This document shows positions 52,799-64,000 of a stretch of 64,000 nt of DNA, one piece after another (positions within the stretch are counted from its first letter, which is position 1; each line of letters opens with the position of its first letter). The position numbers were made by a program, and so were the translations under genes. The notes beneath the pieces were generated by a model that was not told the DNA's origin, ran no database searches, and saw only the letters and a program-made list of their open reading frames with translations. The stretch comes from Prunella strophiata (Eukaryota; Chordata; Aves; Passeriformes; Prunellidae). Location: assembly GCA_036583965.1 (NCBI GenBank), contig JAZBQD010000001.1:15615892-15679891 (forward strand), given 5' to 3'.

Positions 52799-54804
52799 GG
52801 AAGGAAATGTGGGGGGTTTAATGGGGGGTTTAGGTGGAAGGAAATGTGGGGGGTTTAGGTGGAAGGAAATGTGGGGGGTTTAGGTGGAAGGGAATGAGGG
52901 GGTTTAGGTGGAGGAAATGTGGGGGTTTAGGTGGAGGAAATGTGGGGGGTTTAGGTGGAAGGAAATGTGGGGGGTTTAGGTGGAGGAAATGTGGGGGGTT
53001 TAGGTGGAGGAAATGTGGGGGTTTAGGTGGAAGGAAATGTGGGGGGTTTAGGTGGAGGAAATGTGGGGGGTTTAGGTGGAGGAAATGTGGGGGTTTAGGT
53101 GGAAGGAAATGTGGGGGGTTTAGGTGGAGGAAATGTGGGGGGTTTAGGTGGAAGGAAATGTGGGGGGTTTAGGTGGAAGGGAATGAGGGGGTTTAGGTGG
53201 AAGGGAATGAGGGGGTTTAGGTGGAGGAAATGTGGGGGTTTAGGTGGAGGAAATGTGGGGGGTTTAGGTGGAGGAAATGTGGGGGGTTTAGGTGGAGGAA
53301 ATGTGGGGGTTTAGGTGGAGGAAATGTGGGGGTTTAGGTGGAAGGGAATGAGGGGGTTTAGGTGGAGGAAATGTGGGGGTTTAGGTGGAAGGGAATGAGG
53401 GGGTTTAGGTGGAAGGGAATGAGGGGGTTTAGGTGGAAGGGAATGAGGGGGTTTAGGTGGAGGAAATGTGGGGGTTTAGGTGGAGGAAATGTGGGGGTTT
53501 AGGTGGAGGAAATGTGGGGGTTTAGGTGGAGGAAATGTGGGGGTTTAGGTGGAGGAAATGTGGGGGTTTAGGTGGAAGGGAATGAGGGGGTTTAGGTGGA
53601 GGAAATGTGGGGGTTTAGGTGGAAGGAAATGTGGGGGGTTTAGGTGGAAGGAAATGTGGGGGGTTTAGGTGGAGGAAATGTGGGGGTTTAGGTGGAGGAA
53701 ATGTGGGGGGTTTAGGTGGAAGGGAATGAGGGGGTTTAGGTGGAAGGAAATGTGGGGGGTTTAGGTGGAGGAAATGTGGGGGTTTAGGTGGAAGGGAATG
53801 AGGGGGTTTAGGTGGAAGGGAATGAGGGGGTTTAGGTGGAAGGGAATGAGGGGGTTTAGGTGGAAGGAAATGTGGGGGGTTAGGTGGAGGAAATGTGGGG
53901 GGTTAGGTGGAGGAAATGTGGGGGTTTAGGTGGAGGAAATGTGGGGGTTTAGGTGGAGGAAATGTGGGGGTTTAGGTGGAAGGAAATGTGGGGGGTTTAG
54001 GTGGAGGAAATGTGGGGGTTTAGGTGGAAGGAAATGTGGGGGGTTTAGGTGGAGGAAATGTGGGGGTTTAGGTGGAAGGGAATGAGGGGGTTTAGGTGGA
54101 GGAAATGTGGGGGTTTAGGTGGAAGGGAATGAGGGGGTTTAGGTGGAAGGAAGTGTGGGGGGTTTAGGTGGAAGGAAATGTGGGGGGTTTAGGTGGAAGG
54201 GAATGAGGGGGTTTAGGTGGAGGAAATGTGGGGGTTTAGGTGGAGGAAATGTGGGGGGTTTAGGTGGAGGAAATGTGGGGGGTTTAGGTGGAAGGAAATG
54301 TGGGGGGTTTAGGTGGAAGGAAATGTGGGGGGTTAGGTGGAGGAAATGTGGGGGTTTAGGTGGAAGGAAATGTGGGGGGTTTAGGTGGAGGAAATGTGGG
54401 GGTTTAGGTGGAGGAAATGTGGGGGGTTTAGGTGGAAGGGAATGAGGGGGTTTAGGTGGAAGGGAATGAGGGGGTTTAGGTGGAGGAAATGTGGGGGGTT
54501 TAGGTGGAGGAAATGTGGGGGGTTTAGGTGGAGGAAATGTGGGGGTTTAGGTGGAGGAAATGTGGGGGTTTAGGTGGAGGAAATGTGGGGGGTTTAGGTG
54601 GAAGGGAATGAGGGGGTTTAGGTGGAGGAAATGTGGGGGTTTAGGTGGAAGGGAATGAGGGGGTTTAGGTGGAAGGGAATGAGGGGGTTTAGGTGGAAGG
54701 AAATGTGGGGGGTTTAGGTGGAGGAAATGTGGGGGGTTAGGTGGAGGAAATGTGGGGGTTTAGGTGGAAGGAAATGTGGGGGGTTTAGGTGGAAGGGAAT
54801 GAGG
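52799..54804 (+). repeat. 2-kb minisatellite, 82 units of 23-25 nt, no cytosine on the + strand
   Basis: Each unit is GGA(A)GGAAATGTG (or GGAAGGGAATGAG), then a G run, then TTTAGGT. Parsed by hand between 52836 and 54790, there are 82 full units: 19 of a 25-nt type (GGAAGG start, G6 run), 20 of a 24-nt type (GGAAGGGAATGAG), 15 of a 24-nt type (GGAGG start, G6 run) and 28 of a 23-nt type (GGAGG start, G5 run). These counts include four single-base-deleted copies with TTAGGT instead of TTTAGGT, and one with an A-to-G change. A partial unit with an internal duplication opens the array and a partial unit closes it. Because unit lengths are not all multiples of three, the open frames through the array (glycine-, arginine- and cysteine-rich) are artefacts. 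The G-rich strand is the coding (non-template) strand of GRK5. Confidence 0.97.
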
Positions 54805-54806
54805 AT

Positions 54807-54885
54807 CATCTCATCCCATGAAGGGCTGGACCAGATGATCTTCAAAGGTCCCTTCCATGCTGAGCTGTCCCAGGATTCTGTGTAC
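54807..54885 (+). mobile_element. CR1-type 3' end abutting the minisatellite
   Basis: GAAGGGCTGGACCAGATGAT, CTTCAAAGGTCCCTTCCATG and CAGGATTCTGTG form a CR1 tail. Its recognisable part begins within about 20 nt of the last minisatellite unit, so the array either grew next to the insertion or lies in DNA just 5' of it. Confidence 0.8.
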
Positions 54886-55647
54886 TCAGGTCCTAGAAGG
54901 ACAGCAGCATTCCCTCTCTCTTGCCTAAAATTTGCTGAAACAGCCACATCCAACAGCCTGTTCTGAGCTCTTTGGTGGGAGGGAAATGTAAGGAGCACAT
55001 GTGATCCACACTAGGAACACCAAAATATGAGTGTTTTCATGGCTTCTGTAGCAGCTTTACTTGAGGGGTGAGCAGGAGGGCAAAAAAGCCACAGGAAGGG
55101 TGTCCTGTAGCTGAGGGAAACATTCTCTGAAGAATTAATCCTTCTCTGTGCACAGGAGCAGCACAATGGTTGTCACACCAGCCAGCTCAAGGTTTCTTGA
55201 CTAGAATCTTGCTTCTTTAAAAAAGGCTTTAACAATTTCCATGAAAAAGACACTTAAAGCTGCCTTCTTGACTTCATAAGCCCCTAGGGCAGAAGTCCAA
55301 GCCACAGGAAGTCTGAAATTTCTGAGGTTGTGAAATATGATGGTAAAATGAATTGGTCACAAATATTTCTTCCCTGTTTTTTTCCTAATCTCAGCAGTTG
55401 AGTGGAAAAGGTTCAGTTTTAGGTCCAGCTCCATCTGTAAATGGCTCCATTGAACTGTTGAATTAAACTGAACCCAACCTGGCTTCATTACCTGCCTGCT
55501 TCTTGTACTGGAAGAGTAAAGAGATATATTTACCTTTGTACTGCTTTTAAATTAGAGTTTTACGTCTCCATGCAGCATTTTTGCCTTCCTGCCTGACAGC
55601 TGCCATGCCTTACTCTACTAAATCACTATCCCACTATTTGCTTTTTC

Positions 55648-55702
55648 ACTGTAAATCACCTTGAGAGACTTGAAGAGACGCTATATAAAACTAAATTGAT
55701 TT
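55648..55702 (+). mobile_element. Ancient LINE (L3/CR1-like) 3' tail relic
   Basis: ACTGTAAATCACCTTGAGAG, then ACTTGAAGAGACGCTATATA and AAACTAAA, has the shape of old amniote LINE tails that end TGTAAAGCGCTTTGAGA...GGCGCTATATAAATGC. It is diverged and I cannot name the subfamily. Confidence 0.45.
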
Positions 55703-58700
55703 GAAATGGCTCTTAAGACAGTCTCCATATGCCATTATAGTTTATATTTGGACTCAGCTGGGTACTAAAAATGTTACTGAACAGGATGTCTAATGTGTAT
55801 TGTTATCCCCATTAAAATAGTTCACAGAATATGAAGAACAGCAACAACATGAATTTTCTTATCTGAATTCCTGCCCAGTACCCTTTCCTCCAGGAAATGC
55901 ACAGAATAAAGGCCATGTTTGCACTTTCTTTGCTGCAAGAGGTTTGCTGGGCACAGCAGTAACCTCCTTACACCAGTCTGAGGCTATCAGTGGGGATTTT
56001 GGTAAACAAAACCATGTCTTTGTTTTTATGAACAATTATAGGATAAGGAAGGGAGGGAAAAGTCTCTTGAAAGGGGCTCTGGCTGATCAGCAGTGCCTGC
56101 CCTTCCACTTGTCTACTGGCTAAAATGTGCCCTTCTCTCAAACCAGAGGTTTATGGAGAAGAAAACATCTCCATAAGATGGGTGAGATGAAATTAAAATT
56201 ACACATGAGGCTTTCTGCTGGGCCTCACGTGGCTGAGTCAGGCTCCTGCTCACAGACACCTCTCCCATCTCTGTGCACCATCAGAGTAGTTTCCTTTTGC
56301 CCACTGCTTTGATCTTGACAACTTTGCCTCTCTCCTGGAGATTTCTTCCCCTCCTTCTTATTTCCACCCCCAAAATAAATGCAAACTTCAGCACTTGTGC
56401 TTCTGGGTGAGTCATTTTCGCTGATCAGTGAAGTTTCATCCATCACTTCTTAATGATTCTGGCTGAATCCTGCAGGTCACACCACACCAAGAATTGGATT
56501 CAAGTCTTGAGACCTCTTCTCTACCTGTTTAGTTTTACTAAATGCCTCCTAGGGAACATGTTATAATTAGTTTTTGGGATGGCCAGAACAAGAGCTGAAT
56601 GCCACTCCAAGGGAAGCAGTGGAAGAGAGAAACATTAAGCTTCTGTAAAGCAATCTGCAGAGTTTAGTGCAAGACAGAGGCTCTGTGTTTTGAAAGGTGA
56701 GCCTTCAGGGGCTGTTTTCTACATTGTTATCTTTCTCCAACAAATTCAGCTTATGTCACTTATATCCAGCAAGTCATCTCTGTCCCCCTGTAAGCTTATT
56801 ATCTTGCTGATAAAAGGCCAACACAGGATCTCTTTTCACTGCCTGCAGTGGATGGCCCCTTAAGGCTTGGTCCAGGAGTTATCTCCACAGCTAGTTTTCA
56901 AATTTTTCTAAACCCTATGCATTTCATTAATGACCCAATTGAAGTAAGCAATGAATGAAGTGCCTGTCTGCCCACAGTGTGTTACATGGACTCAGGATGG
57001 GCTGGAATTATTTACTTGCTCAAAGCGTTATTCACTGCATCCTTTGGGCTCCTCTTAGGAGACTTTTCAGGATGCAAAATGCTTAAGTAGAAATCCTGGC
57101 ATCTCTTGAGCCAGGAGAATTTTTGCCATTTAATTAATTACCCTGGGACTTTGCCCTTTGCCTCGATGGATTTCTCATCTCCCCTTTCTATTGACTTCAC
57201 TACTCCACGAGCACCATTTTAGCCAGACATGATAGCATTACTTAGGCCTCTGCCTTGCAGCTTGCATAATCAATACATAATCCAGTCTCCAGAGAAATCA
57301 ATGTGTAATTCCTGTTGTTGTTGCAGAGACAGCACGATCAATATCTCTGCTGATCACTGTGTCTGAGTCCAGGAAAGCACCTTCTCAGTGGGCTCTCTGA
57401 AAAAGCTCATCTTTCCCAAGTTCAGTTCTGGGAAAATGTCTGAGTGGCAGAACAGCAACTGTGTTACTCAAATTAATGCTTTCTAGTCAGAATTTATTTT
57501 AATAGACATTTGTCTGTCATTGAGGCCAGGCTGTAATGTAGTGTGGTAGGGAATCTGAAAAATCACAGTTTTGCCTTGATTAGGAGTCCCTTTGCTGTGG
57601 TCTCAGGCAAAAAGGCTTTTTTCTCACGGTTTGCTCCAGTCCTGTTTCCTCATCCTTTACCCACTGTTTATAATACAAATGTTAGTTAACTAAACACTTA
57701 CTGAGGGCTTCTGTCTCCTGCAATGGTGCCAAACTTGCAGGAGAGCCTGTGGAAACAACTTGGAGCCTGCCCTGAGCTGATGATGCTGCCCCAGAAGAGG
57801 TCCTTGGGTGGTCCTGTGTCCTTGTCCTTTAGGCTCAGGAGGGGCTGCATTTGCAAAGCCTTTGCTCAGGCTGGTAGAAGGTCTGGGATGGAATAATTAA
57901 CTCCTCTGGATTTGTGCTCCTCAGAGCTATTGAAGCTCTGCTTCTCTTTCCCTGTTCTTCTGGAGAGCTTACACCCCCCAGTGCACATGTCCTCCTCAGT
58001 GTTTGTCATTTTTTGGTCAGGAAAAGCATTGGGATGCCTTGGTCATTGGGCAGAAGCCTCCTGGCTTCCCTGTGTTTGCTGGAATCACTCTGACTTGACC
58101 CTTTGGAAAGTGGAAACTCAATTCCACTAATGGATGTCAGCCACACATGCAAACCTGGTTTCCATCTGCCTGTGAGGCAGGGCAGGCCCCCAGCCTGCTC
58201 CAGCTCCTCTCAAGCAGCCAGCCCATCCAAAAGGACTCTGCAGACAAAGAGCAGATCTGCTCAGGATTATCTGGCAACAGGAAGGCTGTGTTTGCCTGCC
58301 CTTGGCTAATGAATATGCTAATTATAGTTTCCTCCTCCCTGTTTTGGGGGTCATCTTTTCCCTATCCCCTCTGCATGCCCCTCATGACTTATATGTGGTT
58401 TGTGTGGATTATCCAGTGGCAAAGGAAGTTAATTCTGAAAGACTTTCAGGTCCATTCAGCTTTCCCAGAAACAGCCTCTTCTGCCTGAAAATTTTGCTCA
58501 CATGGGAAAAAAGGAATCAGCCTTTTCCAGCTGTCTGGAACACTGACTTGCAAACCATCCAGAAATCTGCAGGAGATGGCTTTTGTGTGTTTGCACAGAA
58601 TGACATTAAAATAGACCTCTGGTGAGTCCAGCCTCTTGCATTCCCAGCACTCAGCCTTGGAGGCATCTGGATTGGAGAGATGAGATGACTCTTTGTGCCC

Positions 58701-61700
58701 ACAGGAGCCTGGGGAGACTCTGAGTGTTTCAGCTTTTAGATGATTCAAGTGTGAGGAGGTGAATTCTGTACTGGATGTCATGCAGAATACATTCAATTAC
58801 CTTGCATGGCATATCCACACAGCTTTCTGTGCACAATTTCCCAATAGTTCAGGAGTCCTTTGAAGACCTGAGCTCCACAGCCCATCCATTTCCCCACTTG
58901 CTGCAGCTTTGCTGGTTGGTTCAGTTTGAGATTTCTGGAACTAAAAGTATCAACTAATGTCTCCCTGAGCTCAGGGTCCTTGTGCTAAACTCAGAAGCAG
59001 TAACAGGCAGCCCCAACAAAGCAGAGAATGAAGAGGCACATGGTGAGAATGGAAGTTTATCCTACCTTATTTCTCACCTGATTCCCTTGTAATAGGAAAT
59101 TAGGATTCTGGAAAAACATCTGGAGACTTCAGCATCTGAGTAGCCTCACAAGAACAGGTCAGGCAAATTCCAGTGAGATGCCTGAGGCTGACACCTTTGG
59201 TTGGGATGATGCAACTAGAAGAATCAGTAAGCTGGTAGAGTGTGCTATGTTAACTTGGAACCAGGAATCACAGGGTTTTAAATTTCACAGAAAAAAAAAA
59301 ATATTTCATTTCCTTAAAATATTGCTAGATAAGTGTAAAAAGTGAGATTTTTTTTTTTTAATTATTTTTTTTAGAAATAATCAGCATATTTAAGTTGTGG
59401 ATAAGTGACACTTTAAGCTATTCATGTTTATTTTTTTTTTCCCAGTAATCCAACAACACTGAAAAAATTCATTTAACCTGCTTGCCAAGTTTTAGCTTGT
59501 ATGCTAATTTATTTTTTTAAACAAGTCAGACTCTGACCTGAGTCAAAAATCAAGCATATAGCAAGTTTATTATCCTTGCACTGATGTTGTTTGTCCAACA
59601 AGCAAAAGTGAGGAAGAGTGGAATATGCCACTGCAAACAGCATGTCATTCCCTGCAATAAATGTCTTCCCTCCCAGTTCCTTGCAGATGGCTGTTACCCT
59701 GTGAGTGCTAATGGACTGTGTGATCCAGGTGATGTGGGAATGCCCCTGTTTCCAGCAGTGATTTTGTTTGCCTTCCTGGGTGTTTCCAGTCTTTCTGTGA
59801 GTGGGCCACTATTCCTGCCTGATGTTTGCTTAATTTGTTTCCTAATTCCTTTCAAGACCTTCCCGGACTCTCTTTTGGATTTTCATTTTTTCATTCAAAT
59901 GTTTCCTCAGGATTTTGATCTGCTAATGGAAAAAATGAGGGCAAATTCTACAGAATCCCCCCTGCAAGTGATGGCAAAAGAACCCTTGAGTGGAGCTCAG
60001 TGTGGACCAGGCTGCAGCCTGCAAGGGAAGGGTTACTCCTGTTTACAGCCTTGTGTCTCAGGAGTGAATTCAAGCAGGGATCTGTTTGTTTTCCTGCAAG
60101 AAAGCCATTCAGTAATGTTGAGGTTGTAAATGAGTGTTTATCTGTTTAGGGGTTGTTGGTTTTTTTTGGTTTTTATTTTTAATGGAACAAATGACATTTG
60201 GTTTACCAGAGGAAGCCAAGCTATGACTATTGCAACATAAGGTTGCTTGCTAATGTTTAGGCCATCCATCAGTGCAGGAGGATGTTAAAAGGTAGGAAGG
60301 TCCTGATAAGAGGCTGGACACTGGATCTTATCCAAACCCATTAAGCACATGTGACAAGAGAAAAAACTTCCTGAAAGAGAAGCTTTCAGAATTGTCCTGT
60401 CAATAGTGGGAATACATTGTTCTCCCAAAAAGCTTTATCAAATATCTGGCTGCTTGTAGCCATGGCTCTGTTGGGTTGCTAACAAAAGTGGTTCTGTGAC
60501 ACTCCAAAGGATTGTGAGCAGCCTCACTGTGGGGTGGACAGAAAATCCTGCTTGATATAAACCTTAAGCTGCCCTCCTCATCCAGCTGACAGGTGATTTC
60601 ATCTGTTTTCCATTCTTTAATCTGGGTGCAAAATGCTTTTATGGCAGAAAAAGGGTAACAACAAGCAAACCAAAACTTTCCCTTCCCCTGCTTTAAAAGC
60701 AAATTTATTTAAAACAATTTCAGCTGGCTGGTTTATGAGCACCCCTCCACCAATAAACCTATTGTCTACAGAAAGGAAGAAAAATGTGTTTCTTTGGTGA
60801 AGAAACCTCTATGAGCATGTTTCTAAAGAATATTTTTGAAAGTATGGGTAGGGAAGGACTAGGGTTTGAAAATCCAGGAAAATATCCTGCCAAGCACTTC
60901 TTGTGAGGCCAAATTTCTCACTAATTGAAGTCAAAAGCATATCTTCTGTGCTGACCAATTTAGATTCTTAAAATAAGCTGTACCAAAAACCCTGTAGCTG
61001 GTTGGGATTGCGGTGAGTGTTTCTGTTTAATTGAAGAGTATAAAGTCTGCAGCTGATTCACTGGACTTGCAAAAGGAGATGATGAAGCAACTAAATTCTG
61101 TCTCATGGGACAATTTGTTATTTCAAAATTACTTTCTATGGGGCTTTGGGTGTTTGAGCTCTGGTCACCAATAGGAGCCAGGAAGAATTTTCTCTTTTCT
61201 TGAGCCTGGGCAGTCTTTGCCTTTGTTGCTCCGAAACTCCTGTTGTGGTTTTGCCCCCAGATTTCTCTGAATCAAATAAGTCAACATTCCAAGGAAGCCA
61301 CACTTTGGACAGAAAAGCTGCATGTAGGGAACATGTTGACTCACACCATTTGCATGGCAGTTGCTTGTTTGCCACTATGGGGAGCAGAAATGCGGTTTCT
61401 AGAAAGGAGCAGCTACAAAAATGTCTGCTGAGAGGAAAAAACAAGGTATGGCCAGATAGCAGGCCCTGTTGCTGACTAACAGGAGAGCCAAAAAATAATT
61501 CATATACTTCCTATGCACTTGTCAGGAGGGAAACCTCAGAGGCTGCTGTTTTCCCAAGGAAGGGCACAGTTCTAGACCACAGCCTGTGTCCCGGCTCCAA
61601 AGAGGAAGGATGCTGGGAAACCAGGGAGGAAACTTCTCCTTTTTCTGCTGCTGGGCTTGCTGAGGCACAAGAGGTAGCCTGAGGAGTCCAGGGCAAGTGA

Positions 61701-62659
61701 GGGAGCCTGAAGCTCCTCCAGATCTACCACCAGAGCTGAGGTGGTAGCGTGGCCCTTTGTGCAGTTTTAGCACAACCCCTCCAGGCTAGAACATGCTCAG
61801 CTGCTTGCTGAGGGCTCTGCTGTCTCCAGTCATTGTATTTCTCTGTGTGTCAACATGTGTTTTGATAGTTTAGTAGCATATGAGGGAAAACAGATTTGTC
61901 ATGACTCCAGATCAGCTTGCAGCTACAAAACAAACCCCAGAGCTGACAGGCACTGATGATTTGCTTCACTCAGATACAGCAAGTGATCCTGCCCTGGGTA
62001 TTGGGATTGGGCTCAATGTTTTCTCTGCCATTGACCCTCTCTGTAATCCTGGATGAGGTATTTCATGTCTTTGGCCCCTGCTCCCACTCCCAGGGCTGGT
62101 GAGATTGGTTTGCTTTGGAAGTTCTGGCTCTCATGACGTGTCTGTAGTGCCTGGCACTAAGGGCCCCCATTCTTAGGTGTCATGTCTACTCACTGTTGTA
62201 ATAGATAAATTTCTGCTAATAACACAGCAGCCTTCCATGCTCCCTGTCCACCTCACTGCCAGTTCCTACATCTGTCATCTCAAAGCAGATATCCTGGAAT
62301 TATGAAGCCTTTTGCTTAACTGGTTCACCTCATACAGACCCAAATGATTGTGGCAGGGGAAAAAAAAAAGTAAAAAGAAAATGCAGAAGTTGATTAGTTA
62401 AAGTGTTGCAGCTGCTGCTGATGTAGAATTGGCTGTTTACTACACATACAGCTCAGACTGAATAGATAAGATCAGACACAGAGAAAGCAAAAGAATGTTC
62501 CAAGATTTCTTTGTGGAACACCAAAAGGCATCAGGAGACTGCGTGTGCTGTGACAGTGCTGGGATCCTTTCCCTCACCAGGAATGCCCAGCTTTGATTTC
62601 CCAAAATCCAAATACAACTTTCCATTTCCTCATCTGCTTCTCTCCTCTGAATTTCTTGA

Positions 62660-62710
62660 CAGAACTCAGTGATCTTTAAGGTCTTTCCCAACCTAAAAGA
62701 ACTTTGGATT
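62660..62710 (+). mobile_element. Short CR1 3' remnant
   Basis: GAACTCAGTGATCTTTAAGG, then TCTTTCCCAACCTAAAAGAA, resembles the CR1 tail GAACTAGATGATCTTTAAGGTCCCTTCCAACC. It is short and diverged, and the terminal repeats are not clear. Confidence 0.5.
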
Positions 62711-64000
62711 CCCCCTGTCAGTGCCTTCACACTTTCCCTCAGTCAGTCTCTGGCTGCATGGTTGGAACTTCCCTGGCTGGAGCTTGGACTGCTGGATAAA
62801 GCCAGAATTTCCAGGTTTTTGTGTATGAACTCTTCTTCTCCAATCATGCATCATCTCACACAAAAAGTTCATTTTAGCCTGTTTCTGTCATAGTTTTGAG
62901 GTCTCTACTAGTAGCAAGAGTGTGTGGAGATTTTCAAGCAGATTATATGTGGAACATTGCTGTCAACATCTGAAAATACACATATCATGAAGACAAATGC
63001 TTGGAAGGCAGTTTGAGAGGCAGCTCAAGAAAAGTTACAGCTTGAACTTTTGTCCATTGACTGAAACGTTTTTAATTGTTTTAAGCCAGTTTGTTGTGGA
63101 ATGTTTTCATAACCTGAGACACAACATATGCCGCACGTTATTTATTTTACACAAGTGACTTTTAAAATAACTCATCATGTTTCAGTATCAGCTGCATGCC
63201 TGAAAGTTGCCAGGAAAGCAGTTGTGTTTGTGACAGAAGTTTGCATGAGGTCTATTCAATGTAAAGAGTGTGGAATCTTTCTGGTTCATATAGTTTCTGT
63301 AGTGATGAACAGTTGTGCTGTAAGGCACCCTGATGACTCACATCCACTGGCAGGAGCTGGTATGAAATGAAAGCCTGCACTTCTAGGTTTCTATTCTTTA
63401 TTCACTAATTGCAAGGGACAATTGGACTGATTTGAGGAATCTGAGCATCTCTGGCTTTCATTTATCTCAGTGAGACTTCTTTGATTTCGGTCACAGGTGA
63501 TGATCAAATCTTCTGCAAAACACATCTCTCAACCTCCTGTGCACTGTTCTGTAAAATATTGTGAGATTGCCACCTAGCTCATGAAGACTTAATCCTGCAA
63601 TGAAGATTTAATATTTTGAGGTTCTTAGATGAAAGTCATTGTGTAAGAATGAAGAATTACCTCTAACTATGGACCTGCTCTGTTTCTCACAAAGTCAGTC
63701 TGGCCAAACTCACTGTTTTCCCTTTTTCTGGTCTGAACTTCAAGGATCTGCAAGCCATGTCATTTATTTTTTTAGGAGACAGTGATGATTGAGACAAGTC
63801 TTTGAAGCAGGACTGTTAATTTGCAGAGAAGATTCTTATTCCTTTACTCAGAGCTACAGGTTTCCTTTGGTGAGCACTCAGCAAACTCCTTCCTCATCTG
63901 TTCTCATGGCCATGCCATGTGCCTGTGCTTTATGAAGCCCAGTGTTTTGCAAAATCATTGGTACAAAGGACTGGGAAAGGGCTCAAGAGCCTCTTGCATT

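Noticed and set aside
52834..54573. Glycine/arginine/cysteine-rich open frames across the minisatellite
   Set aside because: They are a by-product of a repeat that has no stop in some frames. Unit lengths of 23-25 nt switch the frame repeatedly, so no stable protein repeat is encoded.
52799..54804. CRISPR-like array
   Set aside because: Regular spacing suggested it briefly, but the units are contiguous with no unique spacers and the genome is vertebrate.
59584..60129. 181-codon + strand open frame with hydrophobic stretches
   Set aside because: It was considered as a membrane protein or a GRK5 exon. It shows no family signature, lacks the SPVFIAQVGQDL-type sequence expected of exon 5, and has no supporting splice structure.

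Overview
The window is vertebrate nuclear DNA, almost certainly from a bird and most probably a passerine. It lies inside one large gene, GRK5 (G protein-coupled receptor kinase 5), read on the + strand. Three short coding exons are recognisable by their protein sequence and consensus splice sites: 8105-8199 (exon 2), 41325-41437 (exon 3) and 49786-49863 (exon 4). Together they encode roughly residues 18-113: the N-terminal phosphoinositide/calmodulin-binding stretch and the first part of the RGS-homology domain. Exon 1 and exons 5 onward were not found, so they are presumed to lie outside. Nearly all the remaining sequence is intron.

The organism call rests on four things. Many truncated CR1 LINE 3' ends have the avian form, with terminal ATTCTGTG/ATTCTATG-like repeats. 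A tRNA-Ile head joined to a CR1 tail at 32762-32903 is the architecture of the passerine SINE TguSINE1. An LTR with a lysine-type primer binding site (42718-43171, minus strand) fits an ERVK-like retrovirus. There is no Alu, B1 or L1.

Layout: 1-8104 is the end of intron 1, with three CR1 pieces and a MIR-like relic. 8200-41324 is intron 2 (33.1 kb), with CR1 pieces, the SINE, short tandem repeats and a 38-nt T run. 41438-49785 is intron 3 (8.3 kb), with a MIR relic, the LTR fragment and an AT-rich microsatellite. From 49864 to the end is intron 4 (at least 14.1 kb). It holds the most striking non-coding object, a 2-kb minisatellite at 52799-54804 with no cytosine on the + strand, butted against a CR1 3' end.

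Two points deserve attention. Exon 2 is one base shorter than its family reading frame requires and runs into a TAG at its own 3' end, which is either a sequence error or a real loss-of-function allele. The minisatellite can be parsed by eye into 82 units of four main types, and one 11-unit block appears to occur twice. No bacterial-type operon, CRISPR array, toxin system or second protein-coding gene could be supported. The long open frames in the introns have no recognisable family and look accidental.
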